Origin: Smittia aterrima
Taxonomy: Eukaryota > Arthropoda > Insecta > Diptera > Chironomidae
NCBI GenBank assembly: GCA_033063855.1
Contig: CP093829.1
Location: 2,738,243-2,802,242, forward strand
Direction of reading: 5' to 3'
Length of the DNA stretch: 64,000 nt
Part shown: positions 48,501 to 63,096 of the stretch, piece by piece
Layout of the letters: each line of letters begins with the position of its first letter
Numbering within the stretch: the first letter of the stretch is position 1
Position numbers and translations under genes: made by a program
The notes under the pieces: model-generated
What the model saw: the letters and a program-made list of their open reading frames with translations, nothing else
Told to the model about the DNA's origin: nothing
The model's database searches: none

Positions 48501-51500
48501 TCGTGCGAAAATCCATTGAAGCAAAAGGGAGAAGTCTCAGGAGCACGGGAAGGAAGCTCTATTTGGGAATCGGAAATTACAAGACTTACGATGTGAGATC
48601 GAAGGCACGACACAGTCCATTGATTGCTGTTTGAGGAAAGTGAATATCAAGCACGTTCGAGGGGAGCTATTACAAAGAGCAATGTGGTAATGCGATACGA
48701 CTTGAAGAAAATTCCAGACAGAATTAAATCGATAAAAATGCATTTCATGGCAAAGCAGCCATACGACTTCGAAAGGGTTAAAAGCTTCATCGAGCGTTCT
48801 GATTCATTCAACGAATATTCAAAGTTAATTTTAAGTTGAAAACATTTCCTGTCGACTAATTTAGCCTTTGTGCTCAGTCAAATTTAGCGGAATAAATCAA
48901 GCGAATGTGGGGAAATTAATTGCTCCGAAATACGCTCGTAATGGAGCTCGTTGTGTCTGTACTCATCGTAGTGAAAACAAGAAAGCGGAGGAGGGGCCTC
49001 ATGTGTTGCTTTGAAACCGTAATGATGTGTTGAGGTCAGGATGTGAGGCGAAAAAAATATGAGAAACACGGAATATCGATTTGTATTACAACCACGCACT
49101 GCCCTTGTGCCCCCTTCGAGTAATTAATTACAATTTCTCCCCGTCGAAATGGGTCAGATCGGAGCATGATTTTAATTACACATTCGCATCGTTCCACGCT
49201 TTTATTATCATCGTTTTGAAACAATTTAACAGCGGCAACATTTACATAAAACATGTCCAGCTTAACATCTATGCGCGGTGCCTTTTTCGCCAATTTCCGC
49301 TCAACTAATTTCACTATAAAACGATTTGAAGGATTTGAAGCTCGTTTCAGAGAGCGCTAAATAGTCTCATATCACGCATCAACAACTCGTCGTCGCTTTC
49401 CTGAATCGTTTCGTTGCCTCCGTTGGGGATGTTTTAATTGAAATTTTAATTTATTGTGCCCTCGCGTCTTGTGCTTGGAAAAGCTCAAAACGAAAACATT
49501 TGCGAGTTGCTATCTGAAAATAAAAAATCGATGGAGAACTTTTGTTCTTTCTCAAAAAGGAAAATTGAGAAACTTGAAAAGCTTGTAAATCAGTTCTTCC
49601 CTTGTTATTACTTTCAGTAATAAATCAAGTTCAGGAGTTAGTAACGATGAAGCGAACAAGTGATTTAAAATGATTGAGCAAGAAATCGTTTGTTCTTCCT
49701 TGTGCAATCAAACTAAGGAAAGAAAGAACGAGCAATCAAAAAAGTTTTCCACGATACAAGACTGGACGTAATTGAAATCGTTTTAGCGAAACTAATTTCC
49801 TGTACCTAGCTTTTGTAAAGTTTTTGTAACTCTCTCGTCAATTCAAGCTGCCGAAGAAGCTTTTAATGATTCCTCAGTTCCTTTCTTTGCTTATTGCTCT
49901 GCGAATTAAATTTCATTGAGAAACTTTTTTAACAACTGAACTTTTTTTGTTGCTTCCATTGGAAAGAACGAGGAGGGAAAAAAAGTCTGGTAATTAGTTA
50001 AAGCACTGAAGTCCTTTGTTGACAATTCAACAAAAGCGAAGAGTAATCAAACTGTTCATCCTTCTGAACCGGATTCCCTTTGAAAATACTCGAATTCAAC
50101 AAAAAAGTTGAAGTTTATAAAAAAGTTGTCAGAGCGTAAATCATTTCCCGATTGCACAATCCAATAGACTTTGATGTCAATCGATTCAAATTAAATTTCA
50201 TAATGAAATGTCTTATGAATCGATGTAAATTGTAATGAGAAAATCATTTATTCGAAACGTGTTGAAAATAAATTATTTTCCATGATCAGCTGTTGCGAAA
50301 ACAAAGCATCCATCAGCTGATTAATGAAATCGAAACTTAAATCTAAACCTTCAGCTCAAATTGCGCAATTTGTTTTAAAACGGACACCAAGTCTATAAAC
50401 GAAACATTTCAATTAAAGAACTGTTCCCGAGCAAAACACTTTCATTGACACTGAAACGCGAGGTTGCCATTGTTTGGCCAAAGTCCAAGTCGAAGAATAT
50501 TTTGTTTAAGAATTTGTTTTGTGAGATTCAAGCAAAGCTTCGCTGTGATGTAAATATTTACATGGCGTCGTTTTACAAGTGGATTTATTTTACACATTGC
50601 GATGAAAGAACTCGTGTAATTAAAAATGCATTAGTTGAGCACACACCAACTCAACCAAACCATCACGATCTAGCGATGAGATAAAACATTTTCTGTTTTT
50701 TTTTTGCAAAATCAAACAAACTGATGGTGAAGAAGAAGAGGAAGACTTGATTTCTCATCAGCTGTCATTGTACTCTTATGTTTGCGGTGAGACTGCGACT
50801 TTAGTCTCATCATTCGATGCGCGAGCAAAGCGTCAGAGTAAGCAAAACGAGCAAACAAGCAATGTCAATGTCAAGATGTGATTTCTGACGAATGCTCAAA
50901 CCGGTTTCTCGCCTTGTAAACGATTTTTTTGTTTCGTATAATTTTAGAACTGCAATTGAGTGAATTGCAGCTTGAAGCGCAATTAATTTGATGAATGTCA
51001 AACTCAAAAATATTTGTCTGAATTATTTCTCGCCAGAAATAGCTCGCTTTGTGATAGAACTGAAGAAGAACTATTTGAAACTTTTGTTAATCGCTGGAAT
51101 CCATTAAGTGAATGCAAAATTGAGATGAAAGCTTCTTAACTGTTGCTCGCTCAAGTAAACTTTGTTAAGAAAATTCTTTTATAAGCTTCTCGTTGATAAG
51201 CACTCAAGTTCGAAAATTCCTCAAGATTACCTCAAGATTCTCAATTTACTGCTGCAACAGGCACTCAAAGAACTCGAGACGCTTTTGGTTTACGCTACAC
51301 AAAGTAAAATGTTAAGCGAGTTGAGTGATTAAATACTTTTGAACTTTCTTGTCGGGAAGTTCTCATTTAATGCATGACGGCTTGTCTTAATCAATCAATA
51401 TAATCGCCTTCACTTCATCAAGCGCGACCCAGTTCTTAGGCGAGCTTAATTCAATTAATTTATTGAAACTTCCACTCAATTACGTTCGATCAATAAGAAA

Positions 51501-53838
51501 TCCCTCTGACTTCTCTCTCTCCAGAGGAAATGGTTCAAGTGCCAACAACAGGACATTTCCAACTTTAACAATGTATTGACCATTCGATTTTTCATTTTTT
51601 TCTAGACGCGGACTGACGCCACCACACAGAGTCAAATCAATATCGATGGCGAAGTTCACAGACGATGAGCTCGAGTTTTTAAGGACACATGGCAATGATG
51701 AGTGTGCCAAAACGTGGCTCGGTCTTTGGGATTCAAAACGAACACTGAAACAAGATCATCGCGAGTTCATGATCGACAAATATGAGAGAAAACGGTAAGT
51801 TGTGTGGTATTGCGGTTGGAATGCATCGGAATTATTTGAGTTTCTTTATCGTTTTAGTTATTATCTGGAGCCCGCAAGTCCATTGAAGTCGATTAACACA
51901 ACAGCTCAACCACAGCAACAGCAGCAGCCGCCATTGACAAACGGAGTCTCAAAGACGAGCCAACAACAAGTTGATAATAGCTTAGCCGTCTTAAAGTCCA
52001 TTCAACTCACTCCGCCGGCCGCCAACAATCGCCACCATCATCGACAGAATCATGCGAACCAAAACGGATTTTCGTCGTCGTCTGATTTCCAAAACAACAA
52101 TTTTTTCCATCAGAATGGAGCAGCGACGACGAACGGAAGTATCAAGAGTGAAAGCAGCAACGATTTTATCGCGGACTTTAGCAAAGCGAGCATCCACAAC
52201 TCGAATAACAGTCTCAATAGCACAGAGAGTGGCGGTCATGTTAACGGAAAGATGTTCAATGGAAACACAACGAACGGTGATGTAAACGACAACTTTGCGG
52301 ATTTTGAGAACAACAAGATCTACAATGCTGCAGGTACTTTAACCTTAGAATTATGTGAAAAGCGACGTGCAATTCCCTACCCACACTGACAGCTCTAAAT
52401 CTAATTCGTTCCAATCTCTCTTCCTTGTTCTCTTATTTCTTTCTTATTCTCAACCCTTTCGCCCACAAAATAAAATTGCGGATGAAAAACATTTCGCCTT
52501 CGTCGATAAGCAGAGGAATTTCCCAAGAACAATAACAGTAACAATAATTCATTGACCAACAATAACATTCAATGGAACGTTTGGCAACAATTTCAATGGC
52601 CCAATCAGCCCGAACAGAATCGTTGGAGTAAGTTTTTCAAATTTTGTGGTTTTGTGCCTTTCTCAAAGGAAACTCAAGGCAACTTCCTATCAAGACAAAA
52701 GCTCATAATGAAAATGTCAGCTTCATGTTTGTGACAGGATTTGCTTCCCTTTTTTTTATTGTTGTGAGTCCTGTTTCTGCTGTAGATTAAAATTTTAATT
52801 TTATGAGTTCATTCTGTTTTAGGGAATTTTCTGTGAGTGACGGAATAAAGCTCAAGTCGTTTTGTTAACCGTCACTCATTGAAAAACCTTTAAGATTTGA
52901 GAATTAATTTCCTTTCGTTACTCCTCAAGCTGTTAGATCCATCTTAACCTTCGTCGTCGTATTTATCACTTTAATGTTCTCATGTTGTCACTTTCATTAC
53001 AACTTTAACTTCCATTAAACGATATTTGAGCTTTCATCCCGTCGAGAGCTCCATTAGGCAACGTCCGCTGACACTTTTTTTTCTGCACATTTAACTGTAA
53101 TGCGATTTTAAATGATTTCATTGCACGAGTTTTTCATTTTTCTCCATTTTTGCGCTCTGCTCTTGCTACTCGGACAGTCCCACGTTGGATTAATTGCAAG
53201 CGAGTTTTAATTAACAATTCTTCATTCTCTCTTTTGTTAATGCCTCCAGGTCTGCCAATGACGAAAGGCTCGCTTAGCAACTCGCTCAACTCGAGTGGTG
53301 GAACATTTAATTCCAACTCGTCAATAAGCTCAACACCGTCTGCGGACCGTTATGCTGCTCTCAAGGATTTAGACGAACAATTACGAGAATCGAAGAATCC
53401 CAACGGAGACGTTGTTGTCCCTTCGGAGCCAGCAGGTAATTTCAAGTTATGAAAGTTTTTGCTTAAACGATTTAATTTCCTCTCGTCTTCGTACAGCAGT
53501 TCCTGTGAATCCGTTTAAGAATCCATTCCAGCCACAGCAGCAGCAACAACAACAGCAACAGTCGTATCAAAACTGGACCATTCCCGAATCGCAACCTTTC
53601 AATGGCTTCGGGTCGCCGCTCAATAATAATGGATTTTCGAACGGTTTCTATTATAACCACAACATGACCAACGGTATAATCTCGCAGCCTTCAGCATTCG
53701 GCAAAGGTGGCTTTGGGAATCCATTTGTGGTAAGCTTCGTTTAACCACTGCAGTTAACAACTGGCTTTGACACTCTCCTCCTTCTCTTTCCTCTTCCAGG
53801 CCAGTGGCTCCGCAAGCGCCAACAATCCATTCTTATGA
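39577..53838 (+). CDS. drongo: Drongo / AGFG1, Arf-GAP domain and NPF-motif protein
   Basis: Exons are 39577-39740, 51606-51794, 51858-52333, 52514-52627, 53250-53435, 53497-53729 and 53800-53838, giving 466 aa with every phase consistent. Exon 1 holds the zinc finger of the Arf-GAP domain, CFDCGQ...FVCTTCSGIL (C-x2-C-x16-C-x2-C). It continues across the first intron into RGLTPPHRVKSISM, then THGNDECAKTWLGLWD, as in AGFG1. The rest is disordered and Asn/Gln/Ser-rich, with a DRYAALKDLDEQL segment typical of AGFG. NPF motifs, which bind EH domains such as that of Eps15, occur as NPFKNPF, GNPFV and the terminal NPFL. The family acts in clathrin-mediated vesicle traffic, and fly drongo is known for germline expression. 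Intron 1 is 11,865 bp. AATAAA is at about 53973, with another at about 54358. Confidence 0.92.
39741..51605 (+). other. 11.9-kb first intron of drongo
   Basis: Donor CT/GTAAGT and acceptor TTTCTAG split the Leu codon right after the zinc finger. The intron makes up over 80% of the gene span. Inside are many short frames and poly-T runs but no recognisable nested gene, RNA gene or transposon on either strand. Its length suggests regulatory content. Confidence 0.6.
52628..53249 (+). other. Intron 4 of drongo
   Basis: This is a 622-bp intron with donor GTAAGT and acceptor CCTCCAG. Nothing else is seen in it. Confidence 0.65.
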
Positions 53839-56800
53839 AACATGAAAGTGACAAGAATTTAGTTGCAAACAATTTTCTCATCAACATTCTGCTCGCCTGC
53901 TCTTGATTCGCGTATGAAAGAAAATATCCATCCACTGAACGATGCTTTCGCTAAAGCGGAATTCTCGTCATTAAATAAAAGTTCAAAGGAATAGAAGTCT
54001 TTTGATGAAGAATAATGAAAAAGAAAAAGTCTATTTATTAATTAGTTTTACAAATCGAACTGTTTGTGAATTGGATCGAGTATTCGTTGATGAAGTAATT
54101 GTGGCCTTAACTCGTGAACTTATTTTGTTTTATAATTACACAATTAATCTGAATAATTTGTAATCGACCGAGCATAGAAAATACTTTTTATCAGTTTATG
54201 TTTTTTTAAAGAGAAATAATTAAATAATACTCGTACAGAGGAGAACCACACAAAACTGAGGAAATTCCAAATGATTTAGAATTTTAACTTTGTGTTTTTT
54301 TATTGCCTAAAAAAATTTGTTGTAATTTGTGTAAAATAGATAAACGATGCTTGTAAAATAAAGATCTTTAATCGAATCAAAAATGAATGAGTTTCAATTT
54401 GCCAAGGATCGAACTTTTTGTTTTAAATATTCATCGTTGAATGAGATGTTTGCTCAGTTGTTTCTTTAAAGAAGTTCCTCAGGAACGCTCCAGGCTTGAT
54501 TTCGATATACGACAACTTTCTATGTTAACGATATCAATATTGCTATCGACAAGAAATGATTCCGTTCAATATTCCATAAATTTTTAAAATCAAAAAGTTG
54601 AATCCACTTATTTCCGATTCAGAATAAATTTTCCATTTATTGAAATTCAGTTTCGAATATTTTCCTTTTAACAATTTTCCTGATACCAGTAATCTCTGAA
54701 AAACCTTGCAATAATAGGATTTTGGCTCTTCGCTAGTTTGCTACTGAATAATTGGAGTGGTAAAATGTATTACAAAGACTCGATACGTATTTTAAAATTT
54801 CATGTTGAGAAACGAAGCAAAATTCCAGTCCGACGTTCGCTACTTTCAGCTAAAGTAGCTATTCAAACCGGAAACTAATCCGATTTGTCAAAGAGTATGC
54901 GAGAAACTGAAATCAACGTCAATTTATTTTACAGATTTTCCCTAAACACAACATTAGATTGAAACTCGAAAATCGAGTAATGTTCGAGGTTAAAAGCCTT
55001 ACTAGGGAAACAAGAAAATCTCGTGAGAGTGAGTAGTGAAGTATTAGGAAGTAGAAGGATCCGCTTTCCTTCCTTCATTTTACAAAAGCTCGTTAATAAT
55101 AAGATTTGATGATATTTTCATTTTCTCTCAATCGAACAAGAAGAATGTTTTCGTCTTCTGATTGTTTTCGCAGACTTTCCCTCTGAATTATTGACAATTA
55201 AGCGGAAACAAACGAGGAAAATTATTTCTGGAACGAGCAATGTGAAGTCATTGAAGGAAAAGAGCTTTTCGTCAGCTCTTTTGAAACTTCCTAAAGCTCA
55301 ATTGTTGGAACGAGCTTCATACGTGACAAAACAAGAAATTTACAATTAGATTTGAACAATAAAAACTTTAAAATTTTGTTCTCAGCACTTCAAGCGATTT
55401 TACAAAAAGTTTTCTTAAAATGTTTCGGACACAGCTAAAGGCTAAATTAGAATCTTCAATGCAAAAAGTTGTTCCAGATTTTAATTAATTTCCTTCACTC
55501 TCCAACCTTTGAGCGACATAAAAATTAATTTTCATAAAAAGAAACCGTAAAAATTTATTGAAACTCAAGAAGAGCAACAAGTTGCTTTAATTTTGCTGAA
55601 TAATTGAATCAAAATAAAAAAGTGTGTCTAACGCTTGAGCTTTTAAGAGCTTTTTTTTATGAAAACGATGAAAAGTTCTTCCGGGAATAAATAAAAATAA
55701 ACTTTTCCGCTGTTCCACGTCGTTCAATTTCGTCTTTGGCTTGAGGGCGACTTGAGGGGTCATGACGAGATGATTCTGAATCCAGTTTAATGTGAATGTT
55801 TAATGCGATTATCGCATTGAGTGTCTTATCTTCCTTTGGCTCGGGACATTGCTTTGAGTGAGACCCAAGCAGCGCTTGTAATGTTAAGCAAATATCCACA
55901 AGAGCCTAATGAAATGAGCTAAAAGCGGAGCGAAGGGAAGCATCGTAGTCAGATTTTCTGGCTCTCTATGCATTATTCATCATCGTCATCAACAGCAAGA
56001 AAGCGAGCGGAGATAAATTTAAAAATTGAAAATATTACGGCCCAATTGTCAGCCAATTACGAGACGCATAACGAGACTTCACTGCCGTGAAATTTATTCG
56101 AGGAATTATCGCTGTCGTGATATTTTGAGGGAGAGAAAAGCTGAGTTCGTTGATATCATGATGTTCAAAATTGTAATTCCATGGAAACTAAGGAAAATTT
56201 TTCGTCTACAGATTGAAGCCAAGATTACGGCAATGCAATTGAACAACTCTCACAGTTGATTTACCGCTGAGTGAACTCAAACCTTTTAATAGAATCTTCT
56301 TGAAGCCTTTCACAGATAACCGAGCAAACTTTTTATTCTTTTAAGTTTATCTACTTCGAAGCTCAAAGCCGCCGGGGAATTTCATTAGAGTTTTCCCACA
56401 GAAAAAAATTCTTTTCTTCCAAGTTTTCCCATCGAAACCATAAAATTTCAATTAGGTTAATTTACACGAAGTGCATTTGCTTTAAATTTTACGATGTTTT
56501 CATGGTTTTTCCACTCGAATAAATTGTAATGCTGATTTCACGAGAATAACCGACAGATTCCCTGCCAAAAGAACATTATCGTCTTCCCCCCTTTGCTCAA
56601 CTTTTACCGGAAATCGATTTTCACTACTGACATCAACGAAACTTTGTTACGCTGAAGGATTTTTCCTTATTCTTCAAGCTTAAAAACTTTTTTTTTGTGG
56701 CTTGTCAATTTCACAAGTTGATTGTATTTCTCGACATTGAAAGCTGCAAAAGCTTCGTCGTGATTTGCGAGGATTTCTTTTTACGAAAAAGATTCTTTTG

Positions 56801-59800
56801 AGATTGAATTGGTTTGCACTTCCTGAAAATCTTTTTGTTAAAAGTTGTTAGCTCAACCATTGAAAATAATTATTATTTCGTCAATGGATTGTTCGTTTGT
56901 TACAAATTTAAAAAAGAAATGAAAAAGCTCTGAAAATCTAAAATTTCTTTAAAATTATGAAATTTGTTTAGAGCTTGAAATATTTATTTTCTCTCAACGT
57001 TGAAGAGGTTTCTCTATCATCAAAAATCTTTTTGAAAACACTTTTAGAAACTTTTCCGTCTTGATTATTTTCTTTCTCGTAAGAAAAAACTCTCCTAACG
57101 AACAGAAGAAATTAAACGTTCCTCTCTTACGATTAAAACTTTTTTTTTGTTCTGAGAAAAATACTAAAACGTTGAGCAATGTCCTTCTCACCGAATTGAG
57201 GATAATTCAACGAACGTTGTGGTGTTGCGGGAATACGAAAAATCTTCAAGGATGGCCAAGAAAAACTGTCGAAAAGTTTTTTTGCTCTTAATTCTTACAA
57301 AGAATCGTCACACTCGTGAATCCATTGAGTTACACGCTAAGCTAACAAAGGAAAAAGTTTAATTTGTAACAATTCAACATTCTTACGAATACATCTCAAG
57401 TTTACTGAATTCTCGAGCTGCGTGGCTAGAAAAACCACCGTAGAAGAGAAATTGTTGCGGATTATGACTCACAAACCCTTCCAGCTTGTTTACTCGCCAT
57501 CGTTCACTTTGTCTTTCTTTATTTACGTTGGAAATTAGTCTGCACGACGGAGGAAGATGAGCACCTAAAGCAAGAGCATCAAGCTCAAGTAATTTTAATA
57601 TAAAACGGCTTTTCTTCACTCGGCAAATACTAATTAGCAGATAAAGATGGAGAAAAGTTTTAATGGAAACAAGCAAATTTATTTCCCTCTGTGGCGGAAG
57701 CAAATGTTGAAGTTTTGCGTTTTCTGCATGGACAGTTCACTTTAGCGAAGCGAAAGTTTCATAACAAACCTCATCCTAATTAAAGTAGTTTTGTCATGTT
57801 AAACCAATGTAAACATTTTGAATTGAGCTCATTAGATAAAACGAAGAATTAATCTTAAATCGATTTCTGAAAATTCACAATTAATTATTCTCATCAATCG
57901 ACGATCCATCCCTTCGAGTCGTACGTAGGTTGAAATAAAGAAATCTTTTCATGTTTTTTTTAGAATCTTCCTCGGGATATTTACTTAGCTAATGTTTGTT
58001 CTATAAAAAGAGAGTATAATTACCATGTAGTCGAGTTGTGTGGGTTTTGGTTTGAATTCTACTTAACTTTAACTTCACACATCAGTTAACAATTTTGCTA
58101 ACATCAACTCGAAGTCTGGCAATATTTCACATCGATCCTTCCTTCTTCATTGCAGGAAACAAAAACTTTACTTGTTTTCTAAAGTTTTTCATTCGCTTAT
58201 TTTAATCCACCTGCATCTTTCAACTCCCGTGAGCACTTCCTGCTGTTGAGAGTTAAACAATTAAAGCTTATTGGCAAATATCTGTCTCATTTCTCGTCGG
58301 CTTCTCCTGCATTAAAGCTTTTAATAGCAGACTCGAGAACGGGAATAAAAGTTTTCCCTTTTTTTTTGTCTCAGTTGTTTTTGTGGAAGGAGGAAAACAA
58401 CATTAATCTGATGCCACTGAGCGACACAGCAACAGAGAAAAAAAGTTGGATACTTTATTGCTGCTTGCTGCTTTTTATTTTTTTATATATCAGAAAATCC
58501 GAAAATTATGCTTCATAAACGGAGGCTAGAGGGAGTCGTAAGCCAGTCCTCGCTTCCAGCTATCTCCTTGGTGCCGTTTTGCTCTTGTACTTTCAACAGA
58601 ACGATAGCTTCAGTGCTTTATATCCCCAGTGACAATGAGAGCGAAAGAAACTTTTTTCAAATGTGAACACACTGCAATCAGCAAACGAAAGATAGAAAGA
58701 CTGAACCATGTGTCTCATTTCAACTTAAATTCGATGTGACGGAATGCTTTTAACGTAAAGTCGACAAACGATTAACTTAGAACCTGAAAAGAGAGCGCAA
58801 AAGATTTCTGAGTAAACAACGACGAAGCAACAAAGTTCACCTTCACACCTGAATTTCAAAAACGAAAAGAAAACTTCTAATCGAGGAAAAATTTTAAACT
58901 CCGAAAATAAAAAGAAAACTTTCGTTTGACGTGGGAAGCATAAAATTCTGTGGCAGATTTATCTCGTTTGGTATTTTCGCGTGGAAATTTGTGTGAAACT
59001 TTCTGAGTTTCATTAACAAAGCTCGCGGCGAATAAATCGTTTAAAAGGTTTCTTTAAATTTGTGGATAGCTAAAGCGTTTTGATTGAAATTGTTTTCTCG
59101 AATAAGACAGAAGCTTTTAATTAGAAATTAATTCAGAACTGTTTTGTCTTCATTCTCTTTCGATTCAAGAAACATTTGCAGATCTAATGTGGTGACGAAG
59201 CTTTATTCACAAGAAGTCTCATTAGTCTGGAAACAAATTGACAAATTAGATTTGCTTCAAATTTAATTCTCTCAATTTCTAAACTTCTCACGATGCTTTG
59301 TTCGGTTTCTTGATCCCTTTTAGAAAATGTACGACAAGCTTCACGCTGCGAAATATAATTTCATTCCTTTTGACATGTTTATGGAGTGCACAATTTATTT
59401 AATTGACCGGAATAATTTAATTACGTTTGAGATTCTTTGTAAATGCTTTTGTCATTGCGCTTAGAAAAATTCTCAAGCAATTGAGAATGAAGAAATCACA
59501 TCTCGCTCTCGTTTGAACGGATGATTAATGATTGAGCATTTATCGTTTCAATTGATATTCGATCAACGTTCAATTCTGTGCTCTTTTGTGGAAAGAGCCT
59601 TCAAATATTTTTTATCCTCGAGTTCCTCGAGTTATCGAATCCTTAGATCGAAAGTGAGGTCGAAAATGCAAAACAAAAATACCAAAGGTTCGTGAGTTGG
59701 CAAAGGAATGGAAGGAAAGATTAAAAATATTTTCGGAATCCAAAGAGAATTCTTCGTCACAATTTGAATTGAAAGCAGGATGAAGCCATACTAAGGAATT

Positions 59801-62800
59801 CTCGTTCCTGCGTCAGCATTATTATAGCTTAAAGCGTTCAAATTTCTATTCTCTGCAAACTAATCCTCGAAACATTGCAATATTATCACCAATAACTTCG
59901 GAGATGACATATTTTAGTCGTTCTCTCGAATTTATGTCACAGACGAGACGCTTAATTGAATAAGTTTTTATTGAGCAATGAAGAGAGAGAGAGGTTGTGT
60001 CTTATCCGCTTGACATGACAAAACTTTCGAACACATCGAAGACATTAGATTCCCGAGAAAATATTTGCCCTCAAAACACATCCACATGATACTGCTCATA
60101 ATATTATCATGATAATAATGCTGATTATTTAGAAAGAGATTTAGTCGGCGCAGAAGGATCATAAATGTTTATAAACATCTGCTTGCGAGAGAGAGAGAGA
60201 AGTGAAACGAGACAATTATGTAAGATTTAAGATCTAAGCTTAATGGTAGGCGGAAGGACAAGAATTTCGATCGAAACGGGTTTTATTCACAACATTTCCG
60301 CCTTTAGACTTCATTTAAGGATTTATTGCTTGCTAGAGCTAATGCTCTAATGAAATGAACTCAGCCCAAGTCAAAACTTTTATATTTTGAAGCAATAAAA
60401 TAGAAAATTTGATGGAGACGTTCGTGAGTTACGTAACGAATAGAAGTTAACGTCTTCAACATCTCAACGTAAGTTACGAACAAACCTAAATTGTCTTCAA
60501 TTTGCCTTCGAGCTTTTTATAAAGAACAATTCCATCAGAACAGAAACTTTGATGGAAAAATAACTTTTTTTTCGCAAATTAGTTCGCATTTAAGTGAAAT
60601 AATTCCAGTGAAACTGTTTCTAATGAAAGAAACTTTCCAATGAGTAAAGAAAATTGTGCATTAAACATTCAAGAAGCAGTTGCTTGAAGTGCTTTTTCAC
60701 GGAGCTTCTCACGACATTTCGGAGCATGATTCGTGAGCTGGAAACGCTCGCTTGCATATTAAAAACTTTTCTGCTGCATAAGACGTTTTCCACTTTCACC
60801 CCCCGACCTGTGCGTTGTCTGATGTTCTGATGCAACTGATTCATGAATTTTACATTGAAAATAACAAATGCATGATCTTGACGGAGCTTGTGAAGCTGAT
60901 TCATCAATAGACGTTTCCATGGCGTTGAACGGTTAATGGCATCGCGTCTTGCGATGACAAATTGCAGCTAAATTATTGATAACGAAGCAACGATAGCAAG
61001 AGATCAGCTTGAAAAAGGATGAACAAGGAATAAAATTGAATTTGAAGTGAGAGAAGTAGAATTGCAATATTTTAATTCGAGCAAAGTTCAAATTAATAAA
61101 TTTACAATGGAGATTCAAATTAATATTCCTTAGATTGAATTTCAAATTTAATTGAATAATGAAACTTTAATGAAAACATAATAACCAGAAATTAAATTTC
61201 AATGCAAGCTCCTATGGCAATGCTCATTAAAATATTAATAAAGGATGCTCATGACTATTGTTCATCAACGTCTTGTTTTATGTTATCTGGAAATAATTCT
61301 ATTTTTACAAAGCCACACGAACACATTTTACCAATTGAATCAAAACATAATATGTAATCATTAGTAGGTACAATAATTATGGATTAAATTGGTGATGAAT
61401 CAAATGATGTAAACGATTTAAATCATTAATCAAGCGTGAAGCACCTGGAGCATTGAGATAATTGAAATTTAAATTTTCCTCTTCACCATTAATGAACAAA
61501 TTTGCTGAAAATTATTTTTGGTAAGAGTTGTCATTCAGAATCGGGAGAAATAAATAAATGTCACACTTATCCGCAAAAGAGATAAACATCTGTGGTTTGT
61601 TACGCTTATGTTGACGTGGAAATATAATTTGATTCGCTCACACGATAAATCTTTTCCTTCCTGCTCTCTCTCGCGATGTGATTGAGTAAGCTGCGGATTG
61701 TTTTGAAATCGCGGTGGAAAGCTCTTATCTCAACTTTCAGAGCTTTCGTTTTGATTTATTACTTTATTGAACTGTTTTTAATTCAAAAGGAGAAACTGCT
61801 TTGAGAGCGCTGGCAAGTTTATTTCGAGAGAAAACACAAAATCAATTTCAAGTTTTTGTTTATTCAAACAAAGCTCTTTTGCATTAAAAATTAGCTCGAC
61901 GAGCCAACAGCAAAAGTTGTCCATAAAATGTCATTAAATATTTGTTGTGTCTGCTGGCGAGCGAACAAAATTGAGAGGATCAAACTATTATGACCACTTA
62001 ACTGACTTGAAAGTTTTCTACAAAACTTGGAATCGGTTTCTCAAAAGCCAAAGAAACTTTTCTGTTCCGAAAAATATTTCAGCAAAACTTCTTGCAACAA
62101 GAAATATTTAATGCTTTCATCGTTGATGGAGAATATTCGACTTCAAAGGGAGACTTTAATAAAACTAATGCTGTTGGCACGCTCTATTGACTTGATATCG
62201 ATTCAGTCAAATAATAAAGGTCGAAGGCTCAATGTAGAGTTTGCTTTCCGGCAAAATGTAATCACTCAAACATAAACGAATTGATTGAGGTTTCGTTTGA
62301 CGAAACTCGACAAAACGTCTGACGTCTCATGAAAATTTGGTTGTGTCCAAAAAGTTCAAACTAATATCGAAAGGAAAACCCAATCATTGAAAGGATGGAC
62401 ATGTAAAGAGTCCACAGATTGTTCATAAACTTTTGTTTTCATTACATTTCTGTCCTCGAGATATAATTTATGATGAATTGTGAGGCTTTCTTCTTCTTCT
62501 GGCAATCTTTCTGAAATCAACAACTTCAGCTTTTTAATTTATGTCTCTCCGTTATTAGTTTTGTTCCTTCTACGACCAGCACACTCTGCCGCCTACAAAT
62601 CTCGTGTTCGTCCCACTCCAATGACGAAAGAACGATGGATGATTGAAACGCTTTCGTGAATGCCTCAAGCAGGAGCCAATCTTGAACTTTTGCGATGGCA
62701 TCAAGACAAACCAAATTCATTCGCTTTTAAGAAATTGAAAGGAAATTCGAGAAGTCTGATGATCATCTCGAGACTCGATACAAACCTCTTACGGTTTGAA

Positions 62801-63096
62801 TTGAATTTCGCTGTCTTGTGAAAAGCTGTTTGATTGAATTTCACTTTGAAACTTCAAAAGGTTTGAGTGTTATCCACTCTTGACTCTGGAAGGAATAAAG
62901 TGAAACGACTTTTCATTTGATTTTTACAATTGACGAGAAGATTTTCTCTTTATTTCGAATTTTTCTCGTAAAAAGTGGATTCTTCCAGTTCAGTCAAAAC
63001 TTTTCAATTTCTTCGATTCGCTTTTCTTTATCACAATTGACCATTTGACTATTACAATCTTTACGGCTTCAGAAGCTCTGTCGAGCTTGATTGATG
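53839..63096. other. 9-kb region without recognisable genes
   Basis: The first 500 bp are the drongo 3' UTR, with poly(A) signals near 53,973 and 54,358. The remainder is AT-rich with GAGA and poly-A/T runs. Frames up to about 100 codons occur, but none has domain or splice support. It may belong to the 3' side of the LRR gene to the right or to an intron of an unseen gene. Confidence 0.45.

Noticed and set aside
40484..51007. Open frames of 60-120 codons inside the drongo intron as nested genes
   Set aside because: No domain, splice continuation or codon bias supports them, and similar numbers occur in other non-coding stretches of the window.
51900..53560. CAG/CAA runs as microsatellites
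   Set aside because: They are glutamine runs inside drongo exons, in frame with the AGFG protein.
60097..60120. Near-palindrome centred on ATTATCATGATAAT
   Set aside because: It is a short AT-rich palindrome with no flanking structure or repeat copies seen, and is expected by chance in this composition.
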